Positions 18,101-25,601 of a DNA stretch of 48,978 bases are shown here, in pieces. The number at the start of each line of letters is the position of its first letter. Within the stretch, counting starts at the first letter, position 1. The notes under the pieces were generated by a model. The model made no database searches and was not told the origin of the DNA. It worked only from the letters and a program-made list of their open reading frames with translations. Source of the stretch: an uncultured Eisenbergiella sp. (GTDB lineage Bacteria > Bacillota > Clostridia > Lachnospirales > Lachnospiraceae); NCBI GenBank assembly GCA_947631815.1, contig CANRMT010000006.1, forward strand, positions 1 through 48,978, read 5' to 3'. The position numbers were made by a program, and so were the translations under genes.

Positions 18101-18382
18101 TTTCAGGCTGCGCTGTCCCTGGCGCTGGGGCTGTCCGATGAGATCCAGTCCGGCGCGGGCGGGATCCAGCTGGACACCATGTTTGTGGACGAGGGCTTCG
18201 GCTCTCTGGACGAAGAGGCGCTGGATCAGGCCATGAAGGCGCTGGAACGGCTTTCGGAGGGGAACCGGCTGGTGGGGATCATATCGCATGTGCCGGAGCT
18301 GAAGGAGCGCATCGAGCGCAAGATCGTGGTGACGAAGCGGCGCGGGGCGGACGGCCCCGGCAGCAGCGTCCGGGTGGAGTGA
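15131..18382 (+). CDS. sbcC: Exonuclease SbcCD subunit C (SMC-like ATPase)
   Basis: 1083 residues, typical for SbcC. The Walker A motif GDTGAGKTTIF is near residue 36-46. Long coiled coils follow on both sides of the zinc hook CPVC (Cys539 and Cys542). The ABC signature LSGGETFQAALSLALG and the Walker B MFVDEGFGSLDEEALD are near the C-terminus. It partners SbcD to form the hairpin- and palindrome-cleaving nuclease. In this window it is notable that the gene is followed 20 nt later by one of the giant palindromes (E2), a structure that SbcCD would be expected to attack when extruded. Confidence 0.97.
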   Translation: MKPQRLTISAFGPYAETAEIDFTRLGEKGLYLITGDTGAGKTTIFDAITFALYGEASGGVRQAGMLRSKYAKEDVPTFVELLFLYRGKSYTVRRNPEYWRPKGRGSGVTLQKSDAELLFPDGRPPVTKAREVTRAVTELIGLDYRQFMQIAMIAQGDFQKLLIAETEKRSEIFRQIFHTGLYQELQNRLRDEVKNRWKDYDELRRSIQQYLEGAVCQDHPDLKAELSRLGSVKYEGKAVRGLEILQELLERDRDWLKELSGKTEALEEEIRLADRRLGQMQKQRQLREELTGKEKELEAAQKDLEAAEKGFREAEEKKPLIQARTEAVRTGTEKLSLFEKQAADQKEAEQRAREIGRRTKENTDRAEQQKNLAGQIASGREILQSLQDAGEEKERLDRARERLEGAAARLGELTEEAGRFSKERARIREEMTAAAAQEERLESLLQKQGEQIEALRGLEAELEAGKGALGERERQRKRLGELLEERRTACGRLRRSQAEYQKASGERDSLRESYGRLERLFLDGQAGMLAERLQEGERCPVCGSVHHPLPARPSADAPDREALEAEKKKLSAVEAAAERLSASAGHLREALEEKEEALRKEIRLCTGEADMEPEKACAFLEDELERLRTALTQTGEKLSQRKALEAERKKTEAAAAQASRTAQEKKREEEAARVRCEDAAARLSACLWDPAAVWAKALDGCGRENMPTAGAAAADFLEKEGTLLREEIRRNRERLAEKQRLEEQMARWERVKDALEQESREAGLLLTRLTVEQERQEEQIAERGRLLEGQSREAVEAQLSADRETVRDLEERLDRARQALQESRTREMALQAAVEALRRQLEGAEETEEPRLLAEREERKALRGEYDAKRSELYAALKQNQDIFDAVSGKWERLGRVEADYVQVKALADTACGTLSGKRKIELETWIQMTYFDRIIRRANLRLMVMSGGQYELKRQESGDLKVKAGLELDVIDHYNTTVRSVRTLSGGETFQAALSLALGLSDEIQSGAGGIQLDTMFVDEGFGSLDEEALDQAMKALERLSEGNRLVGIISHVPELKERIERKIVVTKRRGADGPGSSVRVE

Positions 18383-18402
18383 GCCGGGAGGTCCCGCCCG
18401 CG

Positions 18403-18599
18403 CCAGCGGATCATATGTGCAGGGACGTGGGTGTATATACCGTCCGTTCCCGGACGCGCTCCCGCTCGGATAAACGCACAGCGGACACTAGGCTCAGCCG
18501 CGTCCTGACGGACTCGCTTCGCCAAGTGCCGGTGCGTTTATAACGGTCCGGGAAACGGACGGTATACGCACCCACGTCCCTGCACATACGGTCCGCTGG
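18403..18599 (-). repeat. Giant palindrome E2 (family of four)
   Basis: The left arm from CCAGCGGA (18403) and the right arm to TCCGCTGG (18599) are complementary over about 50 nt with a few transitions. The core is in reverse orientation: on the minus strand it reads CCCGGACCGTTATAAACGC on one side and GCGTTTATCCGAGCGGGAGC, then GTCCGG, on the other. The apex has stem GTCC-GTCA-GGAC. It fills much of the 349-nt gap after sbcC, starting 20 nt after the stop codon. Confidence 0.92.
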
Positions 18600-18619
18600 A
18601 AAAAAATTTAAAACAGCGC

Positions 18620-18648
18620 TTGACATATATAGACTGCCTATATATAAT
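18620..18648 (+). promoter_or_regulatory. Sigma-A promoter for padR
   Basis: A near-ideal promoter: TTGACA (18620-18625), 17-nt spacer, TATAAT (18643-18648), overlapped by the likely PadR operator. Confidence 0.85.
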
Positions 18649-18669
18649 CGGATATATAGACAGTCTATA
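18628..18669 (+). promoter_or_regulatory. Likely PadR operator
   Basis: Inverted repeat TATAGACTG (18628-18636) and CAGTCTATA (18661-18669), centred on the -10 box; TATATAGAC also occurs as a direct repeat (18626, 18653). A repressor bound here would block RNA polymerase, so the PadR gene is probably autorepressed. Confidence 0.72.
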
Positions 18670-18731
18670 CATATTGCGCAAAAATCCCATGGCCGGGGAG
18701 GAGCGCGCAAAAGGGAAGGAGGATCTGCCGT

Positions 18732-19067
18732 ATGGACAAAAGTCTGGTATCCGGAAGCATGACGCTGCTGCTTTTGAGTCTTCTGGAAGAGAAGGACATG
18801 TACGGTTATGAGATGATCGAGGAGCTGAAAGGGCGTTCGCAGAATGTGTTCGAGCTGAAGGCGGGGACGCTGTATCCGCTTTTGCACGGGCTGGAGGAAA
18901 AGCATCTGCTCTCCGTCTACGAGAGGGAGGCGGGCGGCAAGGTGCGCAAGTATTACAGCATCACCAGAGAGGGCCGCGGCGTCCTGAAGCGGAAGAAGGA
19001 GGAATGGAACGCTTACGCGGACGCGGTGGGCAGAGTGATCGGGGGTGTGGTCTGTGTCGGGATCTGA
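18732..19067 (+). CDS. PadR-family transcriptional regulator
   Basis: 111 residues. The winged-helix sequence LVSGSMTLLLLSLLEEKDMYGYEMIEEL, then LKAGTLYPLLHGLEEKHLL and RKYYSITREGRGVL, is characteristic of PadR repressors. ATG at 18732 is preceded by AAAGGGAAGGAGG. It overlaps the following membrane-protein gene, a common arrangement in which PadR controls expression of its partner. The promoter region carries a matching dyad, suggesting autoregulation. The signal sensed is unknown. Confidence 0.95.
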   Translation: MDKSLVSGSMTLLLLSLLEEKDMYGYEMIEELKGRSQNVFELKAGTLYPLLHGLEEKHLLSVYEREAGGKVRKYYSITREGRGVLKRKKEEWNAYADAVGRVIGGVVCVGI

Positions 19068-20460
19068 AAAGAAAAAAGGAAGCGTTGTGGAAGAGGGGCT
19101 GCAGGAGAAGCCCGAAAGGGCCGCCTGCAGTGAGGAATTTCTGTTCGTCTGCACCGGTCAGATGCGCTGTAAGGCCATGCGTCCCGCCGTGGAACGGGAG
19201 CTTTATGCGCATATCCTGGATCAGAAGGCGGCCTGTATGGCGGATGGCATGTCGGAGGAGGACGCGGAGAAGGAAGCCGTGCGGCAGATGGGAGATCCCG
19301 TGGAGGTGGGCGTGGGCCTGGACCGGATCCACCGTCCCAGGATGGACTGGAAGGCGGCGGGCTGTATCGTACTGCTGGCGATCCTGGGGTCGGCCGCGCA
19401 GTTTCTGATCACCGGACAGGAAGGCGGGGCCTTCTATTTCCTCCAGAATTTTTCCAGGAGCACGCTGGCGGGGATCCTCCTGATGTTCGGGATATGCTTT
19501 GCCGATTATACCGTGCTCGGGAAATATCCGCGCGCCATCTGGTGCGTCGGTGTGCTGCTCTATCTGCTGGCCCCGTTTTATTCTGCACAGATCAACGGGA
19601 ACTACCGCACGGAGTGGATCGTGGCGCTGCTGACCGCGGCGTATGCGGGCTTGGTTTTTTATTATCGGAGCCAGGGCATGAGGGGGATCCTGAAGGCGCT
19701 GGCATGGCTGCTGGGGACCTGTGCGCTCATGGCGGCGCTTGACAGCATTCCGGCCGGGATCCTCCAGCAGCTCTGGCTGGGGAGCTGTGTGCTGCTTCTG
19801 GCCTTTGCCGTCGGAAAAGGCTGGTATGGCGTAAAGAAGATCTGGTCGCTGCCGCTGCTCCTGGTTCCCGTGCTGGCCGGGGGCGCGCTGTTCGCGTTCC
19901 GGATGGGGCAGAACGGACTTTTTGCCAGACGGTTCCGGGTCCTGCAGGCTCCTTATCTGGCGGAAAAGGACGGAGGCTTCCTGTATGTGCAGCTTCGGCG
20001 CGCGCTGGCGGGACTTTCGCTGTTCGGCGAGACGGCGGGCGAAAGGGTTTCCTTTGCGGCGGATGATTCGGAATCCTTTTTCCTGATGCAGATCTGGGAG
20101 CGCTGGGGGCTGGCCGTCGGGCTGGCGCTGGTCGCCGCGCTGCTTCTGACGGCGGCGTTTCTGGCATACCGGATACTGCGGCAGAAAAACCGTCTGGGCG
20201 TCCTGGTGGGGCTGGCCTGTCTGCTGGTGGTCCTTCTTCCGGCAGGGATGAACGTCCTGATGAATACGGGATATTTCTGGATCACGGCCTGCGGACTGCC
20301 CTTCATTTCCATCGGCGGGAGGCTGAACGTGGCCCTGTACGTCCTGATGGGGCTTTTGCTGTCCGTGCTGCGCAATCAGGAATCGCTGCCGGAGCCGGAG
20401 CATGCGGCAGGCGGCGGAGTCAGACTGCGGCTCGTGGTCGAAAAGGGCCCGCAGGCGTGA
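19054..20460 (+). CDS. FtsW/RodA/SpoVE-like membrane protein with permease-prefix domain
   Basis: 468 residues with about ten membrane segments. The first 95 residues are soluble with a 'permease prefix' pattern: VERELYAHILDQKAACMADGMSEEDAEKEAVRQMGDP. The membrane part ends with LLPAGMNVLMNTGYFWITACGLPFISIGGRLN, which resembles the FtsW/RodA C-terminal region (GLPLPFVSYGGSS). SEDS proteins polymerise glycan from lipid II; activity is not assured here as the match is partial. The start is uncertain: GTG at 19054 follows GGGGG at reasonable spacing; GTG at 19045 is the alternative. It overlaps padR by 14 nt. Confidence 0.75.
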   Translation: MSGSEKKKGSVVEEGLQEKPERAACSEEFLFVCTGQMRCKAMRPAVERELYAHILDQKAACMADGMSEEDAEKEAVRQMGDPVEVGVGLDRIHRPRMDWKAAGCIVLLAILGSAAQFLITGQEGGAFYFLQNFSRSTLAGILLMFGICFADYTVLGKYPRAIWCVGVLLYLLAPFYSAQINGNYRTEWIVALLTAAYAGLVFYYRSQGMRGILKALAWLLGTCALMAALDSIPAGILQQLWLGSCVLLLAFAVGKGWYGVKKIWSLPLLLVPVLAGGALFAFRMGQNGLFARRFRVLQAPYLAEKDGGFLYVQLRRALAGLSLFGETAGERVSFAADDSESFFLMQIWERWGLAVGLALVAALLLTAAFLAYRILRQKNRLGVLVGLACLLVVLLPAGMNVLMNTGYFWITACGLPFISIGGRLNVALYVLMGLLLSVLRNQESLPEPEHAAGGGVRLRLVVEKGPQA

Positions 20461-20466
20461 GGAGCG

Positions 20467-20489
20467 CGGCGGCCTCATAGACCGCCGCA
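20467..20489 (+). terminator. Hairpin after the FtsW-like gene
   Basis: GCGGCGG and CCGCCGC form a short stem after the stop codon; no T-run. A 16-nt direct repeat GGGCCCGCAGGCGTGA is present on both sides (the first copy contains the stop codon). Confidence 0.45.
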
Positions 20490-20537
20490 GGGCCCGCAGG
20501 CGTGATCCGTCGGGGTTACGGAATTCTTATTTTGTGC

Positions 20538-20566
20538 TTGCATTTCGTTCTCATATGTGCTATTTT
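20538..20566 (+). promoter_or_regulatory. Candidate promoter for the EIIC gene
   Basis: TTGCAT (20538-20543), 17-nt spacer, TATTTT (20561-20566). Confidence 0.45.
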
Positions 20567-20676
20567 CTATGAAAGCCTGACAGCAGGACGGCATCCGCTC
20601 ATATAATGGAGGCAGTCCCGCTCAGGCCGAAAATGATCTGTGTTGCGCGGGATATATCCGCACGGGAAGGAAGAAA

Positions 20677-21753
20677 ATGGAAGATAATGCACAAAAGGGA
20701 GCGTTCCGGCGCTTCCTGGAACGTAAAAACATTTGTTTTTCCGCAAAAAGATACGGGATCGACGCGCTGGGGGCCATGGCCCAGGGACTGTTCGCTTCGC
20801 TGCTGATCGGCACGATCATCGGCACGCTGGGCGAGCAGATCGGAAGCGCGCTGCTGGTGGAGGTGGGAGATTTCGCCAAGTCCGTCTCCGGACCGGCGAT
20901 GGCGGTGTCCATCGGCTATGCGCTCTGCGCGCCGCAGCTGGTCCTGTTTTCCCTGCTGGCGGTGGGCGCCGCGGCCAATTCGCTGGGCGGAGCGGGAGGC
21001 CCGCTGGCGGTGCTGGTCGTCGCCATTGTGGCCAGCGAATGCGGCAAGGCGGTTTCCAAAGAAACGAAGGTGGACATTCTGGTGACGCCGCTGGTGACGA
21101 TCCTCTCCGGCGTCCTTCTGGCGAAGCTGTGCGCACCGGCCATCGGCGCGGCGGCCAGCACGGTGGGGCAGCTCATCATGTGGGCGACGGAGCTTCAGCC
21201 GTTCTTCATGGGGATCCTGGTCTCTGTCATCGTGGGCGTGGCGCTGACGCTGCCCATCAGCAGCGCGGCGATCTGCGCGGCGCTGGGGCTGACGGGTCTG
21301 GCCGGGGGCGCTGCCGTGGCCGGCTGCTGCGCGCAGATGATCGGCTTCGCGGTGATGAGCTTTCCGGAAAACCGCTGGGGAGGTCTCGTCTCCCAGGGGC
21401 TCGGCACCAGCATGCTGCAGATGGGCAATATCGTCAAAAATCCCCGCATCTGGATCCCGCCGACGCTGGCCTCCGCCATCACGGGACCGATCGCGACCTG
21501 CCTGTTTCGCATGAAGATGAACGGCCCGGCGGTCTCCTCCGGCATGGGCACCTGCGGCCTGGTGGGACAGATCGGCGTGTATACGGGCTGGCTGAACGAT
21601 ATCGAGGCGGGCGCGAAGAGCGCGGTCACGGCGATGGACTGGATCGGACTGCTGCTGGTCTGCTTTGTGCTCCCGGCGGTGCTGAGCACGGTTTTCTGTG
21701 TGATCCTGAGAAAGATCGGATGGATCAAAAAGGGCGATCTGACGCTGCAGTGA
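20677..21753 (+). CDS. PfoR-type PTS EIIC-like membrane protein
   Basis: 358 residues, about ten membrane segments, rich in Gly/Ala. Motifs such as LITPLVTI-like DILVTPLVTILSG, LPISSAAICAALGL and GLGTSMLQMGNI fit the EIIC_2 family (PfoR group). No IIA, IIB or sugar-metabolism gene lies nearby, so the transport partner and substrate are unknown; PfoR relatives were first noted as regulators of toxin genes in Clostridium, but the molecular activity is not established. ATG at 20677 follows GGGAAGGAAG. It is followed by a strong terminator. Confidence 0.85.
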   Translation: MEDNAQKGAFRRFLERKNICFSAKRYGIDALGAMAQGLFASLLIGTIIGTLGEQIGSALLVEVGDFAKSVSGPAMAVSIGYALCAPQLVLFSLLAVGAAANSLGGAGGPLAVLVVAIVASECGKAVSKETKVDILVTPLVTILSGVLLAKLCAPAIGAAASTVGQLIMWATELQPFFMGILVSVIVGVALTLPISSAAICAALGLTGLAGGAAVAGCCAQMIGFAVMSFPENRWGGLVSQGLGTSMLQMGNIVKNPRIWIPPTLASAITGPIATCLFRMKMNGPAVSSGMGTCGLVGQIGVYTGWLNDIEAGAKSAVTAMDWIGLLLVCFVLPAVLSTVFCVILRKIGWIKKGDLTLQ

Positions 21754-21792
21754 AAGACAAAGAACAAACGGGCCGACGGATCTGCGGCTCGG

Positions 21793-21823
21793 AAGGGACC
21801 TTCCGAAAGGAGGGTCCTTTTTT
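21793..21823 (+). terminator. Rho-independent terminator after EIIC
   Basis: AAGGGACCTTCC (21793-21804) and GGAGGGTCCTTT (21809-21820) pair around a GAAA tetraloop, followed by T residues. Confidence 0.88.
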
Positions 21824-21961
21824 CGGCCCCGAAGCGGGCGCGCGTAAGGAGTGCAAAACGGCGGCGGTTTCTCACGCGCTGCGCGAAAACGTGCGTGTTG
21901 TGCCTCACGGCGCTGCGCAGAGAACGGGCGCGCTGTTCCCGACGCGCGGGACTCTGTCTGT

Positions 21962-21990
21962 TTGACTTTTTTCGGGTGAAGTGGTACTTT
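21962..21990 (+). promoter_or_regulatory. Candidate promoter of the helicase-MBL operon
   Basis: TTGACT (21962-21967), 17-nt spacer, TACTTT (21985-21990), 35 nt before the helicase ATG. Confidence 0.5.
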
Positions 21991-22024
21991 AGTATCATAA
22001 AGAGTTGAGATCCGGGAGACGGCG

Positions 22025-24784
22025 ATGGCAGCAGGAAAAAGAAACGGAACGGAACCGAATATACAGAGAGCGTCCGCGGCGGAGCGGGAGGAAGCGGGGA
22101 TCGTCCGCCGTTCCCTCGTGTTCGGCGGGAAATGGCGCAGCTATCAGGAACGCGTGCTGAACAGCGTGCAGTCCTATGAGAACGATGGGCGGATCCATAT
22201 CGTGGCCGCGCCGGGATCCGGGAAAACGACGCTGGGGATCGAGTTGATCGGCAGGGCAGATGAGCCGTGTCTGATCCTGGCACCCAGCATCACGATCCGG
22301 GAGCAGTGGCTTTCCAGGATGCGGGAGGACTTCGGCGCTCCCGCGGAGCTGATCTCCAACGATATCCGCAGGCCTGCGCCGGTGACGGCCATCACCTATC
22401 AGGCGCTGTACAGCTGCGTCCGGAAAAAAAGGAACATCGAAGAGGACGAAGAGGGGCGCAGGGAGGAATCCGATTATACGGCTTTCGATCTGGACGCGGC
22501 GCTGGACCGGATGGGGATCGGCGTTTTCTGTCTGGATGAGGCGCACCATCTGCGCGGCGAATGGCAGAAGGCGCTGGAGGAGGTCGTCGGGAACCGCGAG
22601 GAGTGTCTTCTCATTTCCCTGACCGCCACGCCGCCCTATGACTCCACGCCTGCCCAGTGGAACCGCTATATCGGCCTGTGCGGGCCCATCGACGAGGAGA
22701 TCAGCGTGCCGGAGCTGGTGAAGGAAAAGAGCCTTTGCCCGCATCAGGATTATGTGTACTTCAATATGCCGACCCCGGAGGAGGAAGAGGAGCTGAAAAA
22801 ATTCCGCAGAGAGTCGGCGAAGGCGTACCGGCAGCTGATGGGGGACAAGGCGTTTGCCGCGGCGGTGTCCAAGCACGGCAGCCTGAAGGAACCGGACGCC
22901 TATCTGAAGCTGTTCGGCGAAAACAGGCTCTATCTGCTGGCCCTGCTTTCCTTTCTGGAGGTAAAAGGGCTGGAAATGCCGGAAACGCTGTATGACCTGA
23001 CGGACGGTGCGCTGCCGGAAATGGACATGCGCCTGCTTTCCGTGCTCCTGCAGGGTTTTCTGTTCGAGGATGCGGACAGCTACCGCTGTCGGGAGGGCTA
23101 TCAGGAGGCGCTGGCGGACAGTCTGCGGTCGCGGGGGCTGATCCACAAGAACCGGGTCGAACTGTGCGAAAGCGCCCGGATAGAGAAAATGCTGCTCAAC
23201 AGCCGGGGAAAGCTGGACAGCATTCGGGACATCGTGCAGCTGGAATATCAAAATCTGGGAGAGGACCTCAGGCTTCTGGTGCTGACGGATTTCATCCGCA
23301 GCGAGTATCTGCAGTCCGTCGGGGACGACGCGGAGCAGATCGGAGAGATGGGCGTGGTGCCGATCTTTGAATACCTGCGCCGCGGCGGCGCAGAAGGGGA
23401 CGCCGCGCGGGAGGATGCGGGAGAGCTGCGCCTGGGCGCGCTTTCCGGGAGCGTGGTGATCCTGCCGGAGGAGGCCCGGGGCGCGTTCCTGGATATGGCG
23501 GAGCAGAACGGGCAGCAGGCCCGGCTGGAGGCGTGCGGGGCGCCCGGATATTATGTCGCATATCTTTCGGGGAGCGGCCCCAGCCTGACCGCTTACCTGA
23601 CTCAGCTTTTTTCGGACGGATACATCCGCGTCCTGGTAGGGACCCGGTCCCTGCTGGGGGAGGGGTGGGATTCCCCCTGCATCAACACGCTGGTGCTGGC
23701 GTCCTTCGTGGGCTCCTTCATGCTCAGCAACCAGATGCGCGGCAGGGCGGTCCGCACCGTGAAAGGAAATCCCGATAAGGTCAGCAATATCTGGCATCTG
23801 ATCTGCATGAAGCCGGTCTGGAGCGAGTCTGCGGACGGGGAAAAGAACGCGCGCTCGCTGGAGAGCTGTTCCGAGGATTTCGCCACGCTGCGCCGCCGTT
23901 TTGAAAATTTTATGGGGCTGAACTACGAGGAGGACCTGATCGAAAACGGTCTGGACCGTCTCACCTGTATCCGGCCGCCCTATGGGAAACGGCAGCTGGA
24001 GGAGATCGATCAGAAGATGGCCGCTTTGGCGGCGGACCGCCTCGGCCTGAAAAAGAGATGGGAACGCACGCTGGCCTCCATGGAGGAGATGGAGACCGTG
24101 GACGGCGTGGGCCTGGCCGCGGAACGGCTTACCGTTCAGCGTCAAAAGAAGAAATACGGGCGGCGGGCCGGCGCCGGACGGGCCGGATTCGTCGTGGCCG
24201 CCGGTACGGGAGCCGCGCTGGCCGTGGTGGGCCAGTGGATCCTTTCGGGGATCGCCTTTGCGGCCGCCGCGGCGTCGTTTTTGTATATGCAGGCGGTGAG
24301 AAAGCGCCGGGATATCTATGAGGATCCGGAGCTTTTCATCGGCGCGGTGGGGAACGCGATCCTGACGGCCCTGCGCCAGACCGGCCATGTGGTGTCCAAA
24401 CGGGCGGTGGTCGGCGTGGAAAACCGAGAGCCGGAACAGGAGGTGTGCTACGCCTGCCTGCAGGGCGGAACGGAGCGGGAAAAGAGCATTTTTGCGGATG
24501 CGCTGGCGGAATTTCTGGGCGAGGTGGGAGATCCCCGCTATCTTCTCAGGATGTCGGATCCGGGACCGGAGGACCGGTTCTATTATGCCGTGCCGGAGGT
24601 TTTCGGCAGCAATCGGGATGATGCCGGGGTGTTCGCGGACCTCATTGCCTCCTGTATCGGGGAGTGCGATCTGGTCTTCACCCGGAATCAGGCGGGCCGC
24701 AGGGCGCTGCTCGAGGCCGGGCTGTCCGACCGCTCGGTGGAAGGGGACGCGCCAGTGCGTCACAAACAGGTACAGGAGCGCTGA
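22025..24784 (+). CDS. SF2 DEAD/DEAH-type helicase with membrane segments
   Basis: 919 residues. Helicase motifs are present: Walker A APGSGKTT (62-69), DEAH in CLDEAHHLRG (about 171), SLTATPP (about 200), and motif VI QMRGRAVRT (about 570). After the helicase, residues about 719-758 hold two hydrophobic segments (FVVAAGTGAALAVVGQWIL and GIAFAAAAASFLYMQAV) flanked by Arg/Lys, suggesting a membrane hairpin, then a C-terminal domain of about 150 residues. A helicase with membrane segments is unusual; the substrate could be DNA or RNA. Its stop lies 3 nt before the MBL hydrolase ATG, so they form an operon. No nuclease domain recognised. Confidence 0.82.
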   Translation: MAAGKRNGTEPNIQRASAAEREEAGIVRRSLVFGGKWRSYQERVLNSVQSYENDGRIHIVAAPGSGKTTLGIELIGRADEPCLILAPSITIREQWLSRMREDFGAPAELISNDIRRPAPVTAITYQALYSCVRKKRNIEEDEEGRREESDYTAFDLDAALDRMGIGVFCLDEAHHLRGEWQKALEEVVGNREECLLISLTATPPYDSTPAQWNRYIGLCGPIDEEISVPELVKEKSLCPHQDYVYFNMPTPEEEEELKKFRRESAKAYRQLMGDKAFAAAVSKHGSLKEPDAYLKLFGENRLYLLALLSFLEVKGLEMPETLYDLTDGALPEMDMRLLSVLLQGFLFEDADSYRCREGYQEALADSLRSRGLIHKNRVELCESARIEKMLLNSRGKLDSIRDIVQLEYQNLGEDLRLLVLTDFIRSEYLQSVGDDAEQIGEMGVVPIFEYLRRGGAEGDAAREDAGELRLGALSGSVVILPEEARGAFLDMAEQNGQQARLEACGAPGYYVAYLSGSGPSLTAYLTQLFSDGYIRVLVGTRSLLGEGWDSPCINTLVLASFVGSFMLSNQMRGRAVRTVKGNPDKVSNIWHLICMKPVWSESADGEKNARSLESCSEDFATLRRRFENFMGLNYEEDLIENGLDRLTCIRPPYGKRQLEEIDQKMAALAADRLGLKKRWERTLASMEEMETVDGVGLAAERLTVQRQKKKYGRRAGAGRAGFVVAAGTGAALAVVGQWILSGIAFAAAAASFLYMQAVRKRRDIYEDPELFIGAVGNAILTALRQTGHVVSKRAVVGVENREPEQEVCYACLQGGTEREKSIFADALAEFLGEVGDPRYLLRMSDPGPEDRFYYAVPEVFGSNRDDAGVFADLIASCIGECDLVFTRNQAGRRALLEAGLSDRSVEGDAPVRHKQVQER

Positions 24785-24787
24785 AGC

Positions 24788-25576
24788 ATGATAAAGGTCA
24801 CATGGCTTGGCACGGCGAGCATCCGGATCGAAGCGGCCGGGGAGAGGATCCTGTTCGATCCCTTTGTGCAGCTGATCGGCGGGGAAAACCCGAACTGCTT
24901 CGCCGATTTCGAAAAGGATGAGCTCATTTTTATCACCCACGGGCATCTGGATCATCTGATGGAGATCCCGGAATTCCTGGACCCGGAGGAGGAAGCGGAG
25001 GCCACGGTCTACTGCGGCAGCGCTGCCGCAGAGACGCTTTCTGAGCTGGCGGAGGACACTGACAATGTGGTGGTGGTCAGGCCGGGCGATGCGGTCCGGA
25101 TCGGCGGCGTCACCGTCCGCGTCCTGGAGGGAAAGCACGCCGTGCCGGGACCCGGCATGACGCTCGCGACGCTGTTTTCTCCCCGGAATCTGCGCTATAT
25201 GCGCAATGCGCTGGCGCTCATGTGGCTCAACCGGCGGTTCCCGGAGAAGGGACAGACCTATCTGTACGAGCTGTGCGCGGAGGGCAGGACCGTTCTGGTG
25301 ATGGGGAGCCTGGGCCTTCAGGACCATGTGGACTACCCGACGGGGGCGGATCTCCTGATCCTTCCGTATCAGGGCTGTCCGAACCTGGAGGAGGAGGCCT
25401 GGAAGGTCATAGAGCGGCTGAAGCCCGCCCGGGTGATGCTGGACCATTTTGACGATGCGTTTCCGCCCGTCTCCAGAAGCGTGGATACCAGGGGCCTTCA
25501 CAGGCTTCTGCGGGAGCGCGCGCCAAAGCTTGCGGTGATCAGGCCCACGGCCGGAAAAACGGTCACGCTGGGGTGA
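24788..25576 (+). CDS. Metallo-beta-lactamase fold hydrolase
   Basis: 262 residues. The metal-binding HGHLDH is at residues 51-56 and later residues include GKHAVPGPG, with MLDHFDDAF near the end. The fold and size match the UlaG/UPF0173-like branch of MBL hydrolases rather than beta-lactamases, often acting on phosphoester or lactone substrates. It begins 3 nt after the helicase stop with AGGAG inside the helicase coding end, so it is translated from the same mRNA. Whether it supports the helicase, for example as a nuclease, cannot be told; no CPSF/beta-CASP domain is visible. Confidence 0.85.
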   Translation: MIKVTWLGTASIRIEAAGERILFDPFVQLIGGENPNCFADFEKDELIFITHGHLDHLMEIPEFLDPEEEAEATVYCGSAAAETLSELAEDTDNVVVVRPGDAVRIGGVTVRVLEGKHAVPGPGMTLATLFSPRNLRYMRNALALMWLNRRFPEKGQTYLYELCAEGRTVLVMGSLGLQDHVDYPTGADLLILPYQGCPNLEEEAWKVIERLKPARVMLDHFDDAFPPVSRSVDTRGLHRLLRERAPKLAVIRPTAGKTVTLG

Positions 25577-25601
25577 GCCTTTTGCGATATGAGGAGTTTT
25601 T

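Noticed and set aside
15809..18289. An 826-codon open frame on the minus strand
   Set aside because: Antisense to sbcC, with no motif or ribosome site.
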